64,000 bases of DNA from DASUBV01 sp963725175 (GCA_963725175.1 CAVRXH010000006.1:5704001-5768000), one strand, 5' to 3'; shown: positions 7,446 through 18,487, numbered from the stretch's first letter. Made by a program: numbers and translations. Notes: generated by a model not told the origin, from the sequence alone.

Positions 7446-7461
7446 TCGAACAGTTGTTCGT
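7446..7461 (+). promoter_or_regulatory. LexA-binding SOS box upstream of recA
   Basis: The 16-mer contains GAAC (7448-7451), a 4-nt spacer and GTTC (7456-7459) within a TCGAAC...GTTCG context. This matches the actinobacterial/Gram-positive SOS-box core GAAC-N4-GTTC. It lies about 195 bp before the recA start, within the 261-bp recA 5' region, as expected for LexA repression of recA. Confidence 0.8.
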
Positions 7462-7654
7462 TAGAGTGATTGCGCGCCGGCGAGCGGCGCCCGCGCTCAT
7501 AGCGCGGCACCCGGAATTGTCGGTGGCGGCGCGTAACGTCTCCGCCGTAAGAGACGGCAAGGCATGGCGGCGCGCACCGCGCCCGCTGCCGGCTGGACGG
7601 CCCGCAGCGTTGCGGGCGGCCCAGGGGGGCAGCCGAATCCCGACGGGAGTTCAG

Positions 7655-8773
<1,119 letters not shown>

Positions 8774-8785
8774 CGGGGCGCGGCG

Positions 8786-9421
8786 GTGACGGAGCACGAG
8801 GAGCCAGCGGGCAGCGCGGACCCGCTGGCTGACCCCGAGGCGGTCGCCCGGCAGATCTGCCTGCGGCTGCTGACAGCGGCGCCGCGGACCCGGGCACAGC
8901 TCGCTGCCGCGCTGCAGCGGAGCGGCGTGCCGGACGAGGCCGCGGAGGCGGTGCTCGACCGGTTCGCCGACGTGCAGCTCATCGACGACGGCATGTTCGC
9001 GCGCGCCTGGGTGGACTCCCGGCATCGCGGCCGGGGCCTGGCCAGGCGCGCGCTGGCCGCCGAGCTGCGCCAGCGCGGCGTCTCGACCGAGGACATCCGC
9101 AGCGCGGTGGACCAGCTAGACCCGCAGGACGAGGAGGCCACCGCCGGGGAACTGGTGGAGCGTCGGCTCGCGTCGACCAGGAACCTGCCTGCCCCGGCGC
9201 GGATCCGGCGGCTGATGAGCATGCTGGCCCGGAAGGGCTACCCGCAAGGGCTGGCTTACCGGGTGGTCCGGGCGGCGCTGGAAGACGAGAGCGGCCGGCT
9301 GATCATGACCGCGCGGGACACGGCGGCCATGGACGCGGCAGCGGCCGACATGACCGCCCTGGACCTGGTGGAGCCGGACCAGGCTGAACCCGATCAGGCG
9401 GACGGCGGGGAGTCCTGGTAA
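8786..9421 (+). CDS. recX: Regulatory protein RecX
   Basis: A 211-aa RecA modulator that binds in the groove of RecA filaments and inhibits their extension. It has the helical three-repeat RecX layout: VARQICLRLLTAAPRTRAQL at the N-terminus, DRFADVQLIDDGMFARAWV in the middle, and RKGYPQGLAYRVVRAAL near residue 165. An acidic tail rich in Asp, Glu and Ala follows. The GTG start at 8786 lies 12 bp after recA, so the two are probably co-transcribed and share the SOS box. Confidence 0.93.
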   Translation: MTEHEEPAGSADPLADPEAVARQICLRLLTAAPRTRAQLAAALQRSGVPDEAAEAVLDRFADVQLIDDGMFARAWVDSRHRGRGLARRALAAELRQRGVSTEDIRSAVDQLDPQDEEATAGELVERRLASTRNLPAPARIRRLMSMLARKGYPQGLAYRVVRAALEDESGRLIMTARDTAAMDAAAADMTALDLVEPDQAEPDQADGGESW

Positions 9422-10105
9422 ACGGGCATGCGGACGCGCCGCGAGGGACTGAGGATACGCTGCGCCACTTGCCCAAATCGTTATATCCGCTTAATCTCAC
9501 GGCAGCGAGGTTTTACTCCGCGCAGGCGGATCAGCGGTGTGAGAAAGATCAGATTAAAGCACCGGGCGACCCGGCACAGGAGTGTCGGGAAGAGCCACGG
9601 GCTGTCATGGTACGGATCGGCAACGGGCGTCAGCAGCGCCAGAGCCAGGCCGCAGGTGCCTGACTCCGGCCGCCGGCCCGGTGGAAGGAGCAGAAGACCG
9701 CAGGCACGATGCGGTTCGCGGCAAACGCGGTTCACAGCACGGCGCGGCTAGCTAGCGGACGCCATCCGCCAGCACGGCGCGTCGGCGTCAGTAGCGGACG
9801 CCCGGCTGGGCGCCCGTAGGCAGGCGAGTCAGTCGAGCGATATCCGTGTGATGACGCGCGTCCAGGCCGGGCTGGCGTCCGGAGCTGCCAGGCAGTCCGA
9901 TCACGACGGTCCGGCACGACGCCGCCATGACCGGGCAAGCCGGCGCGGGATGCGCCAGGGAGACAACGGCGGCCTGTCGCGCGGCGCGGCGGCGCATGGT
10001 GTCGACCTGCCCGGGACTGGCGTCACGCAGAGAACCGTCACCGGGTCCTGACAGCCAGCCCGCACTCACCCGCGGCAGGCGGGCGCGGAGTACCCCTCGC
10101 TGGGT
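9422..10105. other. About 0.7-kb gene-free region between recX and rny
   Basis: No convincing protein-coding frame is present; candidate ORFs lack the strong third-position GC bias of the neighbours. A locally AT-richer stretch (9470-9560) holds complementary segments: ATCCGC 9485-9490 with GCGGAT 9526-9531, CTCAC 9496-9500 with GTGAG 9539-9543, and TTAATCT 9491-9497 with AGATTAA 9551-9557. A tight CCGGG-CGA-CCCGG hairpin lies at 9562-9574. A structured RNA or long 5' leader of rny is possible but unproven. The rest shows only imperfect repeats. Confidence 0.4.
9735..9802 (+). repeat. Imperfect tandem repeat in the recX-rny interval
   Basis: CAGCACGGCGCG occurs at 9735-9746 and 9770-9781, and TAGCGGACGCC at 9753-9763 and 9792-9802. 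Together they form two diverged copies of a 35-39 bp unit. No function is evident. Confidence 0.6.
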
Positions 10106-10128
10106 GGCATACGCGTGGTGCGTATGCC
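10106..10128. promoter_or_regulatory. 9-bp inverted repeat (operator-like) upstream of rny
   Basis: Perfect 9-bp arms GGCATACGC (10106-10114) and GCGTATGCC (10120-10128) flank a GTGGT spacer. They lie 49 bp before the preferred rny start. The symmetry and about 14-bp centre-to-centre spacing suit a dimeric repressor site; it could also be a hairpin in the 5' leader. Confidence 0.6.
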
Positions 10129-10177
10129 GGATCAGGCTTGCGGCACGCGCGAGCCCCGAAGCGGGAAGGGGCGCGAC

Positions 10178-11896
10178 TTGAACGGCGAAATGGCTCTGGT
10201 GCTGGTTGTCGTCGTCTGCGTCGTCGCACTAGTCGCGGTGATCGCGCTCGGATTCTTCCTGCACCGCAGCAACGGACTGCTGCGCTCTGCCGCCTCCCGC
10301 GAGCTGCCCGGCCGAACGGGCGAGACCCAGCCGGGCCAGGCTGGCGGACAGCAGAGCACCCAGGACGACACACCCGCCGGGACGCAGGTCGGCCAGCCGG
10401 GCGAGTCCGCCGCCCAGAGCGCCGCGGCCGCCGACGAAGCCGCCGTGCGGCTCACGGCGGAGCTGCGGGCGCAGGCGGAGAGCGACGCGGCGGCCATCGT
10501 GGCGCGGGCGGAGGCTTCGGCGGCGCAGGTGGACGAGACCCGCCGCGAGGCCGAGGCGGAGATCAGGACGGTCAAGGAAGAGGTTCGCCAGCTCCGCGCC
10601 GACCTGGAGCGCCGGGAGATCCGGCTGGGGGAGCGGGAGCACCGCGCCGACGATGAGGCCCGCAAGGCGGACCAGCGCGCGGCGGAGCTGGGCGAGACGC
10701 AGCGCGAGCTCGACCATCAGCGGGCCGAGCTGGCCCGGCTCGACACCGAGCGGCGCGAGGTGCTGGAACGGGTCGCCGGCCTGACCGCCGATCAGGCGAA
10801 GGGGGAGCTGGTCGCCGGGATCGAGAACCAGGCCAAGCGCGAGGCGGCCCTGATCGTCAGGGAACTCGAGACCGACGCCCGCAAGGAGGGCGACAAGCGC
10901 GCCCGTAAGATCGTGACGTTGGCCATCCAGCGGGTCGCCAGCGACCAGACCAGCGAGTCGGTGGTCTCGGTGCTGCACCTGCCTGGCGACGAGATGAAGG
11001 GCCGGATCATCGGCCGTGAGGGCCGCAACATCCGCGCGTTCGAGTCGGTGACGGGCGTCAACCTGATCATCGATGACACCCCGGAAGCGGTGCTGCTGTC
11101 CTGCTTCGACCCAGTGCGCCGCGAGGTGGGCAGGCTGACGCTGGAGCGGCTGGTGCTGGACGGCCGGATCCACCCGCAGCGGATCGAGGAAGCCTACGAG
11201 CGGAGCAAGACGGAGATCGAGCAGCTCTGCGTCCGCGCGGGCGAGGACGCGCTGGTGGACATCGGCATCACCGAGATGCACCCGGAGCTGACGAACCTGC
11301 TTGGCCGGCTGCGGTACCGGACGTCCTACGGCCAGAACGTGCTCAAGCACCTGATCGAGTCGGCGCACATCGCCGGGATGATGGCCAGCGAGCTGGGCAT
11401 GGACTCCGTGCTGCTGAAGCGGTGCACGGTGCTGCACGACATCGGCAAGGCGCTGACCCACGAGGTGCAGGGCAGCCACGCGCTGATCGGCGCGGAGATC
11501 GCCCGCCGTTACGGCGAGTCGGCGGATGTGGTGCACGCGATCGAGGCGCACCACAACGAGGTCGAGGTGCGCACGGTCGAGGCGGTGCTGACCCAGGCGG
11601 CGGACCAGATCAGCGGCGGCCGGCCTGGCGCTCGCCGGGAGTCGCTTGAGGCGTACGTGAAGCGCCTGGAGCGCCTGGAGCAGATCGCGCTTGGCCAGGA
11701 CGGCGTGGAGAAGGTCTTCGCGATGCAGGCCGGCCGGGAGATCCGGATCATGGTGAAGCCCACGGACGTGGACGACATCCAGGCGCAGGTCATCGCCAGG
11801 GACGTGGCCAAGCAGGTCGAGGAGGAGCTGACCTACCCCGGCCAGATCCGGGTCACGGTGGTCCGCGAGTCCCGCGCCATCGAGTTCGCCCGCTAG
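10178..11896 (+). CDS. rny: Ribonuclease Y
   Basis: A 572-aa membrane-anchored endoribonuclease that initiates mRNA decay. It has an N-terminal transmembrane helix (ALVLVVVVCVVALVAVIALG) and a long charged coiled coil (about residues 85-230). A KH domain with GRIIGREGRNIRAFE follows, then an HD domain containing LHDIGKA and HHNEVE, and a conserved C-terminus. I chose TTG 10178 because a GGGAAGGGG site (10163-10171) sits 6 nt before it. ATG 10190 and GTG 10115 are in-frame alternatives; GTG 10115 falls inside the inverted repeat. Confidence 0.93.
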   Translation: MNGEMALVLVVVVCVVALVAVIALGFFLHRSNGLLRSAASRELPGRTGETQPGQAGGQQSTQDDTPAGTQVGQPGESAAQSAAAADEAAVRLTAELRAQAESDAAAIVARAEASAAQVDETRREAEAEIRTVKEEVRQLRADLERREIRLGEREHRADDEARKADQRAAELGETQRELDHQRAELARLDTERREVLERVAGLTADQAKGELVAGIENQAKREAALIVRELETDARKEGDKRARKIVTLAIQRVASDQTSESVVSVLHLPGDEMKGRIIGREGRNIRAFESVTGVNLIIDDTPEAVLLSCFDPVRREVGRLTLERLVLDGRIHPQRIEEAYERSKTEIEQLCVRAGEDALVDIGITEMHPELTNLLGRLRYRTSYGQNVLKHLIESAHIAGMMASELGMDSVLLKRCTVLHDIGKALTHEVQGSHALIGAEIARRYGESADVVHAIEAHHNEVEVRTVEAVLTQAADQISGGRPGARRESLEAYVKRLERLEQIALGQDGVEKVFAMQAGREIRIMVKPTDVDDIQAQVIARDVAKQVEEELTYPGQIRVTVVRESRAIEFAR

Positions 11897-11932
11897 AGCA
11901 GGCTCGCCCGGCGGCGCGGGACTGGGCCCGGC

Positions 11933-14396
11933 CTAGCTGGCGGTTCCGCCGGGCGCGTCGCCGTCGACCACGTCGACCGCCGGGATGCCCGGCGGGTCGA
12001 AGCCGAGGATCTGCCCGTAGAAGGACAGCTCGGCCTCCAGCGCGGTGGTGACGGTGTCGGTCCTGCGGAAGCCGTGCGACTCGCCCTCGAAGGCGATGTA
12101 ACTGTGCCTGATGCCGTGTGCGGCGAGGTCGGCGGCGATGCTCTCCGACTGGTTCGGCGGCACGACCGGGTCGTCTAGTCCCTGGAGCAGCAGCACGGGC
12201 GCGGTCGCGTCGGTGACGTGCCCGACCGGGGCGCGCTCGGCGTACACGGCGGCGAAGCCGGGCAGCGGGCCGATCAGCCCGTCGATGTAGCGCGACTCGA
12301 AGTCATGGGTCTGCTCGACGAAACCGCTCAGGTCAGAGACGCCATAGTAGGACGTCGCGGCGCTGAACACGGGGCCGCCGCCGGAGCGCACGCCGGTCGT
12401 GATGGCGGCCAGCGCGGTCCAGCCGCCGGCCGAGCCGCCCCTGATGGCCAGCCGCTTGGGGTCGGCCTCGCCGGCCTGCGCCAGGGACCGGCCGGCCGAG
12501 ATGGCGTCCTCGACGTCGACGATGCCCCACTGGCGGCGCAGCCGCTCCCGGTAGGAACGCCCGTATCCGGTGGACCCGCCGTAGTTGACGTCGATGATGC
12601 CGATGCCGCGGCTGGTGAAGTACGCCTTCTCCAGGTCGTAGGTGGCCACGACGTGATCGGTCGGGCCGCCGTGCACCCAGACCACGTACGGCGGCAGCTC
12701 CCCGGCGGGCCCGGCGGCGGCCGGGCTGGTCGGCGGGTAGACCAGGGCATGCACCACCCGGCCGTACACGCCGTCCAGCCGGACCGCGCGGGGCACGGGC
12801 AGGTAGGCGGCGTCAGGGAGGCTGGTGACGCTCTCCCTGAGTACCTCGGCCTTGCCGGTGCTGATGTCATAGCGGATCAGCGAGTCGGGCCGCAGGGGGC
12901 TGCCGCCGACGATGGCGATGGTGGTGCCGGACGCGGCGACGGAGTGCCGCACGTCGGTCATCTCGATGTCCAGGTCGGTCAGCTCGAACGTCTCGGGATC
13001 GAGGATGCCGAGACGGGCATCGCCCTGCCCGTGCGTCACGGCGAGCCGGCCGTCGCCGAGCACCGCGAACGGCCGGGGGCCGAGCTGCCACAGCGCGCCG
13101 GCGAACTCCTCGTCGGCTGGGTACAGCGCCAGCGGCGAGCCGCCGCTGAGGCCGACCTGGTAGATGTTCCACCAGCCGGTCCAGTCGGTGACGACATACA
13201 GGTTGCCCTCGTCGCGCCACATCGGGCACAGCACGGACTCGCGGATGCTGCCCTGGAGCAGCCGGCTCCGGCCCGCCTGGCCGTCCTCGATCGGCGCGAC
13301 CCGCAGCTCGGTGCCGTCCCACGGCATGTGCGGGTGGTTCCAGCTGATCCAGGCCAGCCGGGTGCCGTCCGGCGACGGGGTGGGGTAGGCGAAGAAGTCG
13401 GCGCCGGTAACCAGGGTCCTGATCGCGGCGGCGTCGTCGGCGGCCGAGCCGTCCAGCGGGACGGCCACGATGGAGCGGGTGATCGGTGCCGGCGTCATGC
13501 CGCTCGTGCACGCACCAGATCTCGGTGCCGTCGGGGGAGACGGCGAAGTCGGCGAAGCGCAGCGCGATGGGGGCCAGGGTGCCGGAGCCGGCCTGCGACG
13601 CCACGGTCACCGGGTCGGGGGTCAGCGGCCTTGGCTGCTCGCCGCCGCCGGCCACGCCGGGGCCGGCCAGGTACAGCCGCTGGTCGCCGAAGCTGGCGAA
13701 CAGCAGGTCGTAGCCGCCGTCAGCGGCCGGGATGGGCAGGTAGGCCTTGCCGCCGTACTCGTGCACCCGGGTCCGGGTGTTCCATGGCTCGGGGAGCAGC
13801 ACCTGCGGCTGGCCGCCGGCCGGGGCGTAGATGATCGTGGAACGGCCGTGCTCGTCCGGCCGGACCTCCTGCCACCAGACGTCCCCGCCGATGACGGTCG
13901 GGAAGCCGAGCCGCAGCCCGGTGCCGGCCACCTGGGCGGCGCTGATCGGGGACGGCCATTCGCCGTAGGGCACCTCGGGCCTGGCCGGCGCCGGCGGCTC
14001 GGCGGAGGCACCCAGCTCGGCGTCGCCGGACGCGGACGCGGCGGCCCCGTGCGGGGCGGCGGCGGAGAAAGCGGCAGCGGGCGAGGCGGTGCCGTCAGCA
14101 GCGCCGTCGGAGGCAGCGGCGTCGGAGGCAGGGCCGTCGGAGGCAGGCGTCCCGGCGGGTTTCCCCGGCCAGGTCGGCTCCGGCGCGGCGGGATTCCCGG
14201 CCGCACGGGCCGCTCCGCCATGCGGCGCCGCATGGCGCCCGCCGCCGGTCCCAGAGAACTGTCTCGCGCCCGACTGCACCCCGCGCAGGGCCCGCGCGGC
14301 GGCGGATTCCCCGCCGCTCCACATGCCCGCCGCCGAACCGTCCGCCTGTCCTGCCAGGCCACCTGTCATGCCCGTCCCGCCATCTGTCATACGCAT
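11933..14396 (-). CDS. S9-family prolyl oligopeptidase / acylaminoacyl-peptidase-like, frameshifted
   Basis: A serine peptidase of about 820 aa with an N-terminal beta-propeller and a C-terminal alpha/beta hydrolase. The catalytic serine is in IRGGSAGGWTAL, the aspartate in LLQGLDDPVVPP, and the histidine in EGESHGFRR. Homology runs through two frames that meet near 13485, after WCVHERHDAGT, where one extra base is present. The first about 120 residues are low-complexity Ala/Gly/Ser/Pro and precede the family's normal start (PYGEWPSPISAAQVAG). The true start is therefore uncertain between 14450 and about 14000. No signal peptide is clear, so cytosolic peptide turnover is likely. Confidence 0.8.
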
Positions 14397-14559
14397 ATCG
14401 TGCCCTACCGCGCGAGTGGTCCTGGCGCGGATTCCGGACGCATCGGGCATGGTTTCGAGTTGCGAGATGATCTCGGCCCGGCCCGGGCGCCCCGGCCGGC
14501 AAGCTGGCCGTCCCCGGTGCCCCGCGCGCGCAGCCTGCCCGGCCGTCTACCCTGAGCAC

Positions 14560-16026
14560 ATGGCAGGCGCCGGTCAGCGAACCTTCGAGATCCGCACCTA
14601 CGGGTGCCAGATGAACATGCACGATTCCGAGCGCCTGGCCGGGCTGCTGGAGACCGCGGGCTACCGCCGCGCCGCGGACGGCGCCGACCCCGACGTGGTG
14701 GTGTTCAACACCTGCGCGGTCAGGGAGAACGCCGACAACCGCCTGTACGGGAACCTGGGCCACCTGCTGCCGGTGAAGAACGCCAGGCCAGGCATGCAGA
14801 TCGCGGTGGGCGGCTGCCTGGCGCAGAAGGACCGGGCGCGGATCACCGAGCGGGCGCCGTGGGTGGACGTGGTGTTCGGCACGCACAACATCGGCTCGCT
14901 GCCGGCGCTGCTTGACCGGGCGCGGGCGCAGGAGCGCGCCCAGGTGGAGATCCTGGAGTCGCTGGAGCGGTTCCCCTCGGTGCTGCCCGCCCGCCGGGAG
15001 TCGCCGTACTCGGCCTGGGTGGCCATCTCCGTCGGCTGCAACAACACCTGCACCTTCTGCATCGTGCCGAGCCTGCGCGGCAAGGAGGAGGACCGGCGCC
15101 CCGGCGACGTGCTAGCCGAGATCAGGGCGCTGGTGGCCGAGGGCGTGCTGGAGGTCACCCTGCTCGGGCAGAACGTCAACTCCTACGGGGCGGCGTTCGG
15201 TGACCGGCAGGCGTTCGGCAGGCTGCTGCGCGCCTGCGGGGAGATTGAGGGCCTGGAACGGGTGCGCTTCACCTCCCCCCATCCGCGCGACTTCACCGAT
15301 GACGTCATCGCGGCCATGGCGGCGACCCGCAACGTCATGCCCCAGCTGCACATGCCGCTCCAGTCCGGCTCTGACCGGGTGCTGCGGGTGATGCGCCGGG
15401 CCTACCGGCGGGACCGCTACCTGGGGATCATCGACCGGGTCAGGGCCGCGATGCCCGAGGCGGCGATCACCACCGACATCATCGTCGGGTTCCCCGGCGA
15501 GACCGAGGCGGACTTCCTGGACACCCTGGAGGTGGTGCGCGCGGCGCGGTTCGCCGGCGCGTTCACCTTCCAGTACTCGATCCGGCCCGGCACCCCGGCG
15601 GCGGAGCTGCCCGACCAGGTGCCCGCCGACGTGGTCAGGGACCGCTATGACCGGCTGGCCGCGCTGGTCAGCGAGGTGTCCTGGGCGGAGAACCAGAAGC
15701 TGGCCGGCCGCCAGGTGCAGGTGCTGGTGGCCGACGGCGAGGGCCGCAAGGACACCGCCACGCGCCGGATGTCCGGCCGGGCGGCCGACAACCGGCTGGT
15801 GCACTTCGCGCCGGGCGACGGCGACGCGGCGGGGCCGCCGCGCCCCGGCGACCTGATCACCACCGTGGTCACCAGGGGCGCGCCCACCTACCTGCTGGCC
15901 GACGAGCCGCCGCTGGCCATCAGGCGGACCAGCGGCGGGGACGCCTGGGCGGCCAGGGCGGCAGGCGCGCCCGAGCCGCCCTCCGGCGTGCTGCTCGGCA
16001 TGCCCGCCGTCCGCCAGCCGTCTTAG
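14560..16026 (+). CDS. miaB: tRNA-2-methylthio-N6-dimethylallyladenosine synthase MiaB
   Basis: A 488-aa radical-SAM methylthiotransferase that adds a methylthio group to i6A37 of tRNAs reading UNN codons. The N-terminal cluster cysteines are in YGCQMNMHD, FNTCAVREN and GGCLAQKD. The radical-SAM motif CNNTCTFC lies near residue 159. A C-terminal TRAM domain follows (about residues 400-460). ATG 14560 matches the family start; the frame is open upstream only as a shadow of the opposite gene. miaA follows by 13 bp, so the two modification steps are encoded together. Confidence 0.96.
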   Translation: MAGAGQRTFEIRTYGCQMNMHDSERLAGLLETAGYRRAADGADPDVVVFNTCAVRENADNRLYGNLGHLLPVKNARPGMQIAVGGCLAQKDRARITERAPWVDVVFGTHNIGSLPALLDRARAQERAQVEILESLERFPSVLPARRESPYSAWVAISVGCNNTCTFCIVPSLRGKEEDRRPGDVLAEIRALVAEGVLEVTLLGQNVNSYGAAFGDRQAFGRLLRACGEIEGLERVRFTSPHPRDFTDDVIAAMAATRNVMPQLHMPLQSGSDRVLRVMRRAYRRDRYLGIIDRVRAAMPEAAITTDIIVGFPGETEADFLDTLEVVRAARFAGAFTFQYSIRPGTPAAELPDQVPADVVRDRYDRLAALVSEVSWAENQKLAGRQVQVLVADGEGRKDTATRRMSGRAADNRLVHFAPGDGDAAGPPRPGDLITTVVTRGAPTYLLADEPPLAIRRTSGGDAWAARAAGAPEPPSGVLLGMPAVRQPS

Positions 16027-16039
16027 CGAGGGTCGCGCC

Positions 16040-16981
16040 GTGATGCCCGGCCCGCTGATCGCCGTTGTCGGCCCCACGGCCGCCGGCAAGTCCGAGCTGT
16101 CGCTGCGCCTCGCCGAGGTGACCGGCGGCGAGATCGTCAACGCGGACTCCATGCAGCTCTACCGGGGCATGGACATCGGCACGGCGAAGCTGACGGAGGC
16201 CGAGCGGGCGGGCATCCCGCATCACCTGCTGGACATCTGGCCGGTCACGATGGCCGCCAGCGTGTCGGAGTACCAGCGGCTGGCCCGCCGCGCCATCGCG
16301 GAGATCCACGCGGCCGGGAAGGTGCCGATCCTGGTCGGCGGCTCTGGCCTGTATGTCCGGGCGGTGATCGACCGGCTGGAGTTCCCCGGCACCGACCCGG
16401 CGCTGCGCGCCGCGCTGGAGGCGGAGCTGGACCGGGTCGGCGCGGCCGAGCTGCACGCCCGGCTGGCCCGGCTCGACCCGGCGGCCGCGGCGGCGATCCT
16501 GCCCGGCAACACCAGGCGCGTCGTCCGCGCGCTTGAGGTCATGGAGCTGTCGGGGCGGCCGTTCAGCGCCACGCTGCCGGAGTACGACTCGGTCTACGAC
16601 ACCGTGCAGCTCGGCATCGAGCTGCCCCGCCCGCGGCTCGACGAGCGGATCGAGCGGCGGGTCACCCGGATGTGGCAGCTCGGCCTGGTCGCCGAGGTGG
16701 CCGGGCTGGCGGACGCAGGGCTGCGCGCGGGCCGGACGGCGAGCCGGGCGCTTGGCTACGCCCAGGTGCTCAGGTTCCTGGACGGCGAGTGGACGGAGCA
16801 GCAGGCCGCCGCGCAGACGGTGCTGGCCACCCGGCGGTTCGTGCGGCGGCAGGAGTCGTGGTTCCGCCGGGACCCGCGGCTTAAGTGGCTGCCGGGCGGG
16901 GAGCCCGGCCTGCTCGCCGCGACGCTGCGCGCGCTTGGGCCGGGACTGGCGGCGCAGGCGCGCTTATCATCGAGAACGTGA
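16040..16981 (+). CDS. miaA: tRNA dimethylallyltransferase MiaA
   Basis: A 313-aa enzyme transferring dimethylallyl from DMAPP to A37 of tRNA, making the substrate of MiaB. The P-loop-like GPTAAGKS is at residues 11-18. Family motifs include NADSMQLYRGMDIGTAK, GIPHHLLDIWPV, PILVGGSGLY and the C-terminal TVLATRRFVRRQESWFRRD. Start is GTG 16040 or the adjacent ATG 16043. Its TGA overlaps the GTG start of the next gene. Confidence 0.96.
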   Translation: MMPGPLIAVVGPTAAGKSELSLRLAEVTGGEIVNADSMQLYRGMDIGTAKLTEAERAGIPHHLLDIWPVTMAASVSEYQRLARRAIAEIHAAGKVPILVGGSGLYVRAVIDRLEFPGTDPALRAALEAELDRVGAAELHARLARLDPAAAAAILPGNTRRVVRALEVMELSGRPFSATLPEYDSVYDTVQLGIELPRPRLDERIERRVTRMWQLGLVAEVAGLADAGLRAGRTASRALGYAQVLRFLDGEWTEQQAAAQTVLATRRFVRRQESWFRRDPRLKWLPGGEPGLLAATLRALGPGLAAQARLSSRT

Positions 16982-17581
16982 CAAGCGACGAGCCGGGCAT
17001 TGTCGACCAGGACCGGCGCGCGGTGCAAGCCAGCCTGCTGGTGGTGAACCAGGTCAAGCCGGATGATCTCGCCCGGCCGACGCCCTGCGACCGGTGGTCG
17101 CTGCGGGACCTGCTGGAGCACATGACGGCCCAGCATCACGGGTTCGCGGCGGCCTGCCGGGGCGACGGGGCCGACCCGCGATCCTGGCAGCAGCCGCCGC
17201 ACACCGACCCGGTCGCCGCCTACGCGGCGGGCTGCGCGGCGGTGCTGGCGGCCTTCGCCGAGCCGGGCGCCGCCGCCCGGCCGTTCACGATCCCCGAGAT
17301 CAGCCCGGACATCCAGTTCCCCGGCGCGCTGGCGATCAGCTTCCACCTGGTGGACTACGTCGTGCACGGCTGGGACGTGGCCCGCAGCATCGGCGCTGAC
17401 GCTCGCGGTGGACGACGACGTCGCGGCCGCGGCGCTCGGGGTGGCCAGGCGGGTCCCTGGCGGAGCAGCCCGGCTGGCCCCGGACGCCCAGTTCAGGCCG
17501 GAAATCGAGGCTGGACCGCAGGCCAGCGCCCTGGACCAGGCGGTCGCCGCCCTGGGCAGGGCGCCGGGCTGGCCGGACTGA
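16978..17581 (+). CDS. TIGR03086-type DinB-like metal-binding protein, frameshifted
   Basis: A second member of the mycothiol-dependent maleylpyruvate isomerase-like family, about 200 aa. The N-terminal part has RPTPCDRWSLRDLLEHM and, later, DYVVHGWDVARSIG. After residue about 139 the frame breaks. One extra base near 17395 must be removed to continue as LTLAVDDDVAAAALGVARR and ending GRAPGWPD. The GTG start overlaps the miaA stop (GTGA), implying co-translation. Substrate unknown. Confidence 0.75.
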
Positions 17582-17611
17582 CGGCCGGCCCTGGTGCCTA
17601 AGATCGAGGGC

Positions 17612-18487
17612 ATGCGCTTTGCCAAGGGCCACGGCACGGGCAACGACTTCGTTATCCTGCCCGACCCGGACGGCCGCCTGGACCTGACCGCTGACCTGGT
17701 CGCGCGGCTGTGCGACCGGCGGATGGGGCTGGGCGGGGACGGGGTGCTGCGGGCGGTGCGGTGCGCCGCCGACGGCGACCCCTGGGCGCGGCGGGCGGCT
17801 GGCCTGGGCGCGCAGTGGTTCATGGACTACCGCAACGCCGACGGCGGCGTGGCCGAGATGTGCGGCAACGGCATCCGGGTCTTCGCCAGGTACCTGCTGG
17901 ACAGCGGCCTGGCCACCGGGCCCGACCTGCTGATCGGGACCAGGGCCGGGGCGCGGGTGGTCCGGGAGCGCGACGGCGGGCTGACCACCGAGATGGGCCC
18001 CGCGACGGTCTCCGGCGCCGCGTCCGCCGAGCTGGGCGGGCGGCACCTGGACGGGCTGGTGATCTCGGTCGGTAACCCGCACCTGGCCTGCGTGGTGGAC
18101 GATCCGGTGGCGGGTTATGACCTGTCCAGGGCGCCGGACCTGCCGGGGGAGGTGTTCCCCGACGGGGCGAACCTGGAGGTGCTGCGGGTGACCGGCGGCC
18201 GGCACGCGGAGATGCGCGTGTACGAGCGGGGCTCGGGGGTCACGCTGTCCTGCGGGACGGGGGCGGTGGCCGCCGCCGTCGCGGCCGCGGTCGCGGCGGG
18301 GGAGTGGGAGTCAGGGGCGGAGCCGGCCTGGACGATCGACGTGCCAGGCGGCCGCCTCACGGTGACGCCGAGCGCCACGGCTAGCTGGCTGTCAGGTCCC
18401 GCCGTCATCGTGGCGGCGGGGAAACTGGACGAGGCCTGGCTGCGCGCACCCGCCGCCCGGCTCCCGGCGCTGGCCGGGGCGGGCTGA
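17612..18487 (+). CDS. dapF: Diaminopimelate epimerase
   Basis: A 291-aa cofactor-independent racemase converting LL- to meso-diaminopimelate for lysine and peptidoglycan synthesis. The two catalytic cysteines are in NADGGVAEMCGNGIR (Cys84) and LSCGTGAVAAAVAA (about residue 214). ATG 17612 starts the conserved MRFAKGHGTGNDFV; an upstream in-frame GTG at 17594 would add six residues. meso-DAP cell-wall chemistry fits the inferred actinobacterial host. Confidence 0.95.
   Translation: MRFAKGHGTGNDFVILPDPDGRLDLTADLVARLCDRRMGLGGDGVLRAVRCAADGDPWARRAAGLGAQWFMDYRNADGGVAEMCGNGIRVFARYLLDSGLATGPDLLIGTRAGARVVRERDGGLTTEMGPATVSGAASAELGGRHLDGLVISVGNPHLACVVDDPVAGYDLSRAPDLPGEVFPDGANLEVLRVTGGRHAEMRVYERGSGVTLSCGTGAVAAAVAAAVAAGEWESGAEPAWTIDVPGGRLTVTPSATASWLSGPAVIVAAGKLDEAWLRAPAARLPALAGAG

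Noticed and set aside
9469..9663. 64-codon ORF with TTG start in the recX-rny gap
   Set aside because: No ribosome-binding site, weak third-position GC and no recognisable family; more likely non-coding.
9428..9751. 107-codon Arg-rich ORF after recX
   Set aside because: Composition is typical of random frames in GC-rich DNA and it crosses the repeat and hairpin region.
14089..14559. N-terminal extension of MiaB in the same frame
   Set aside because: It is Ala/Pro-rich antisense of the S9 peptidase N-terminus; the family start is at 14560.
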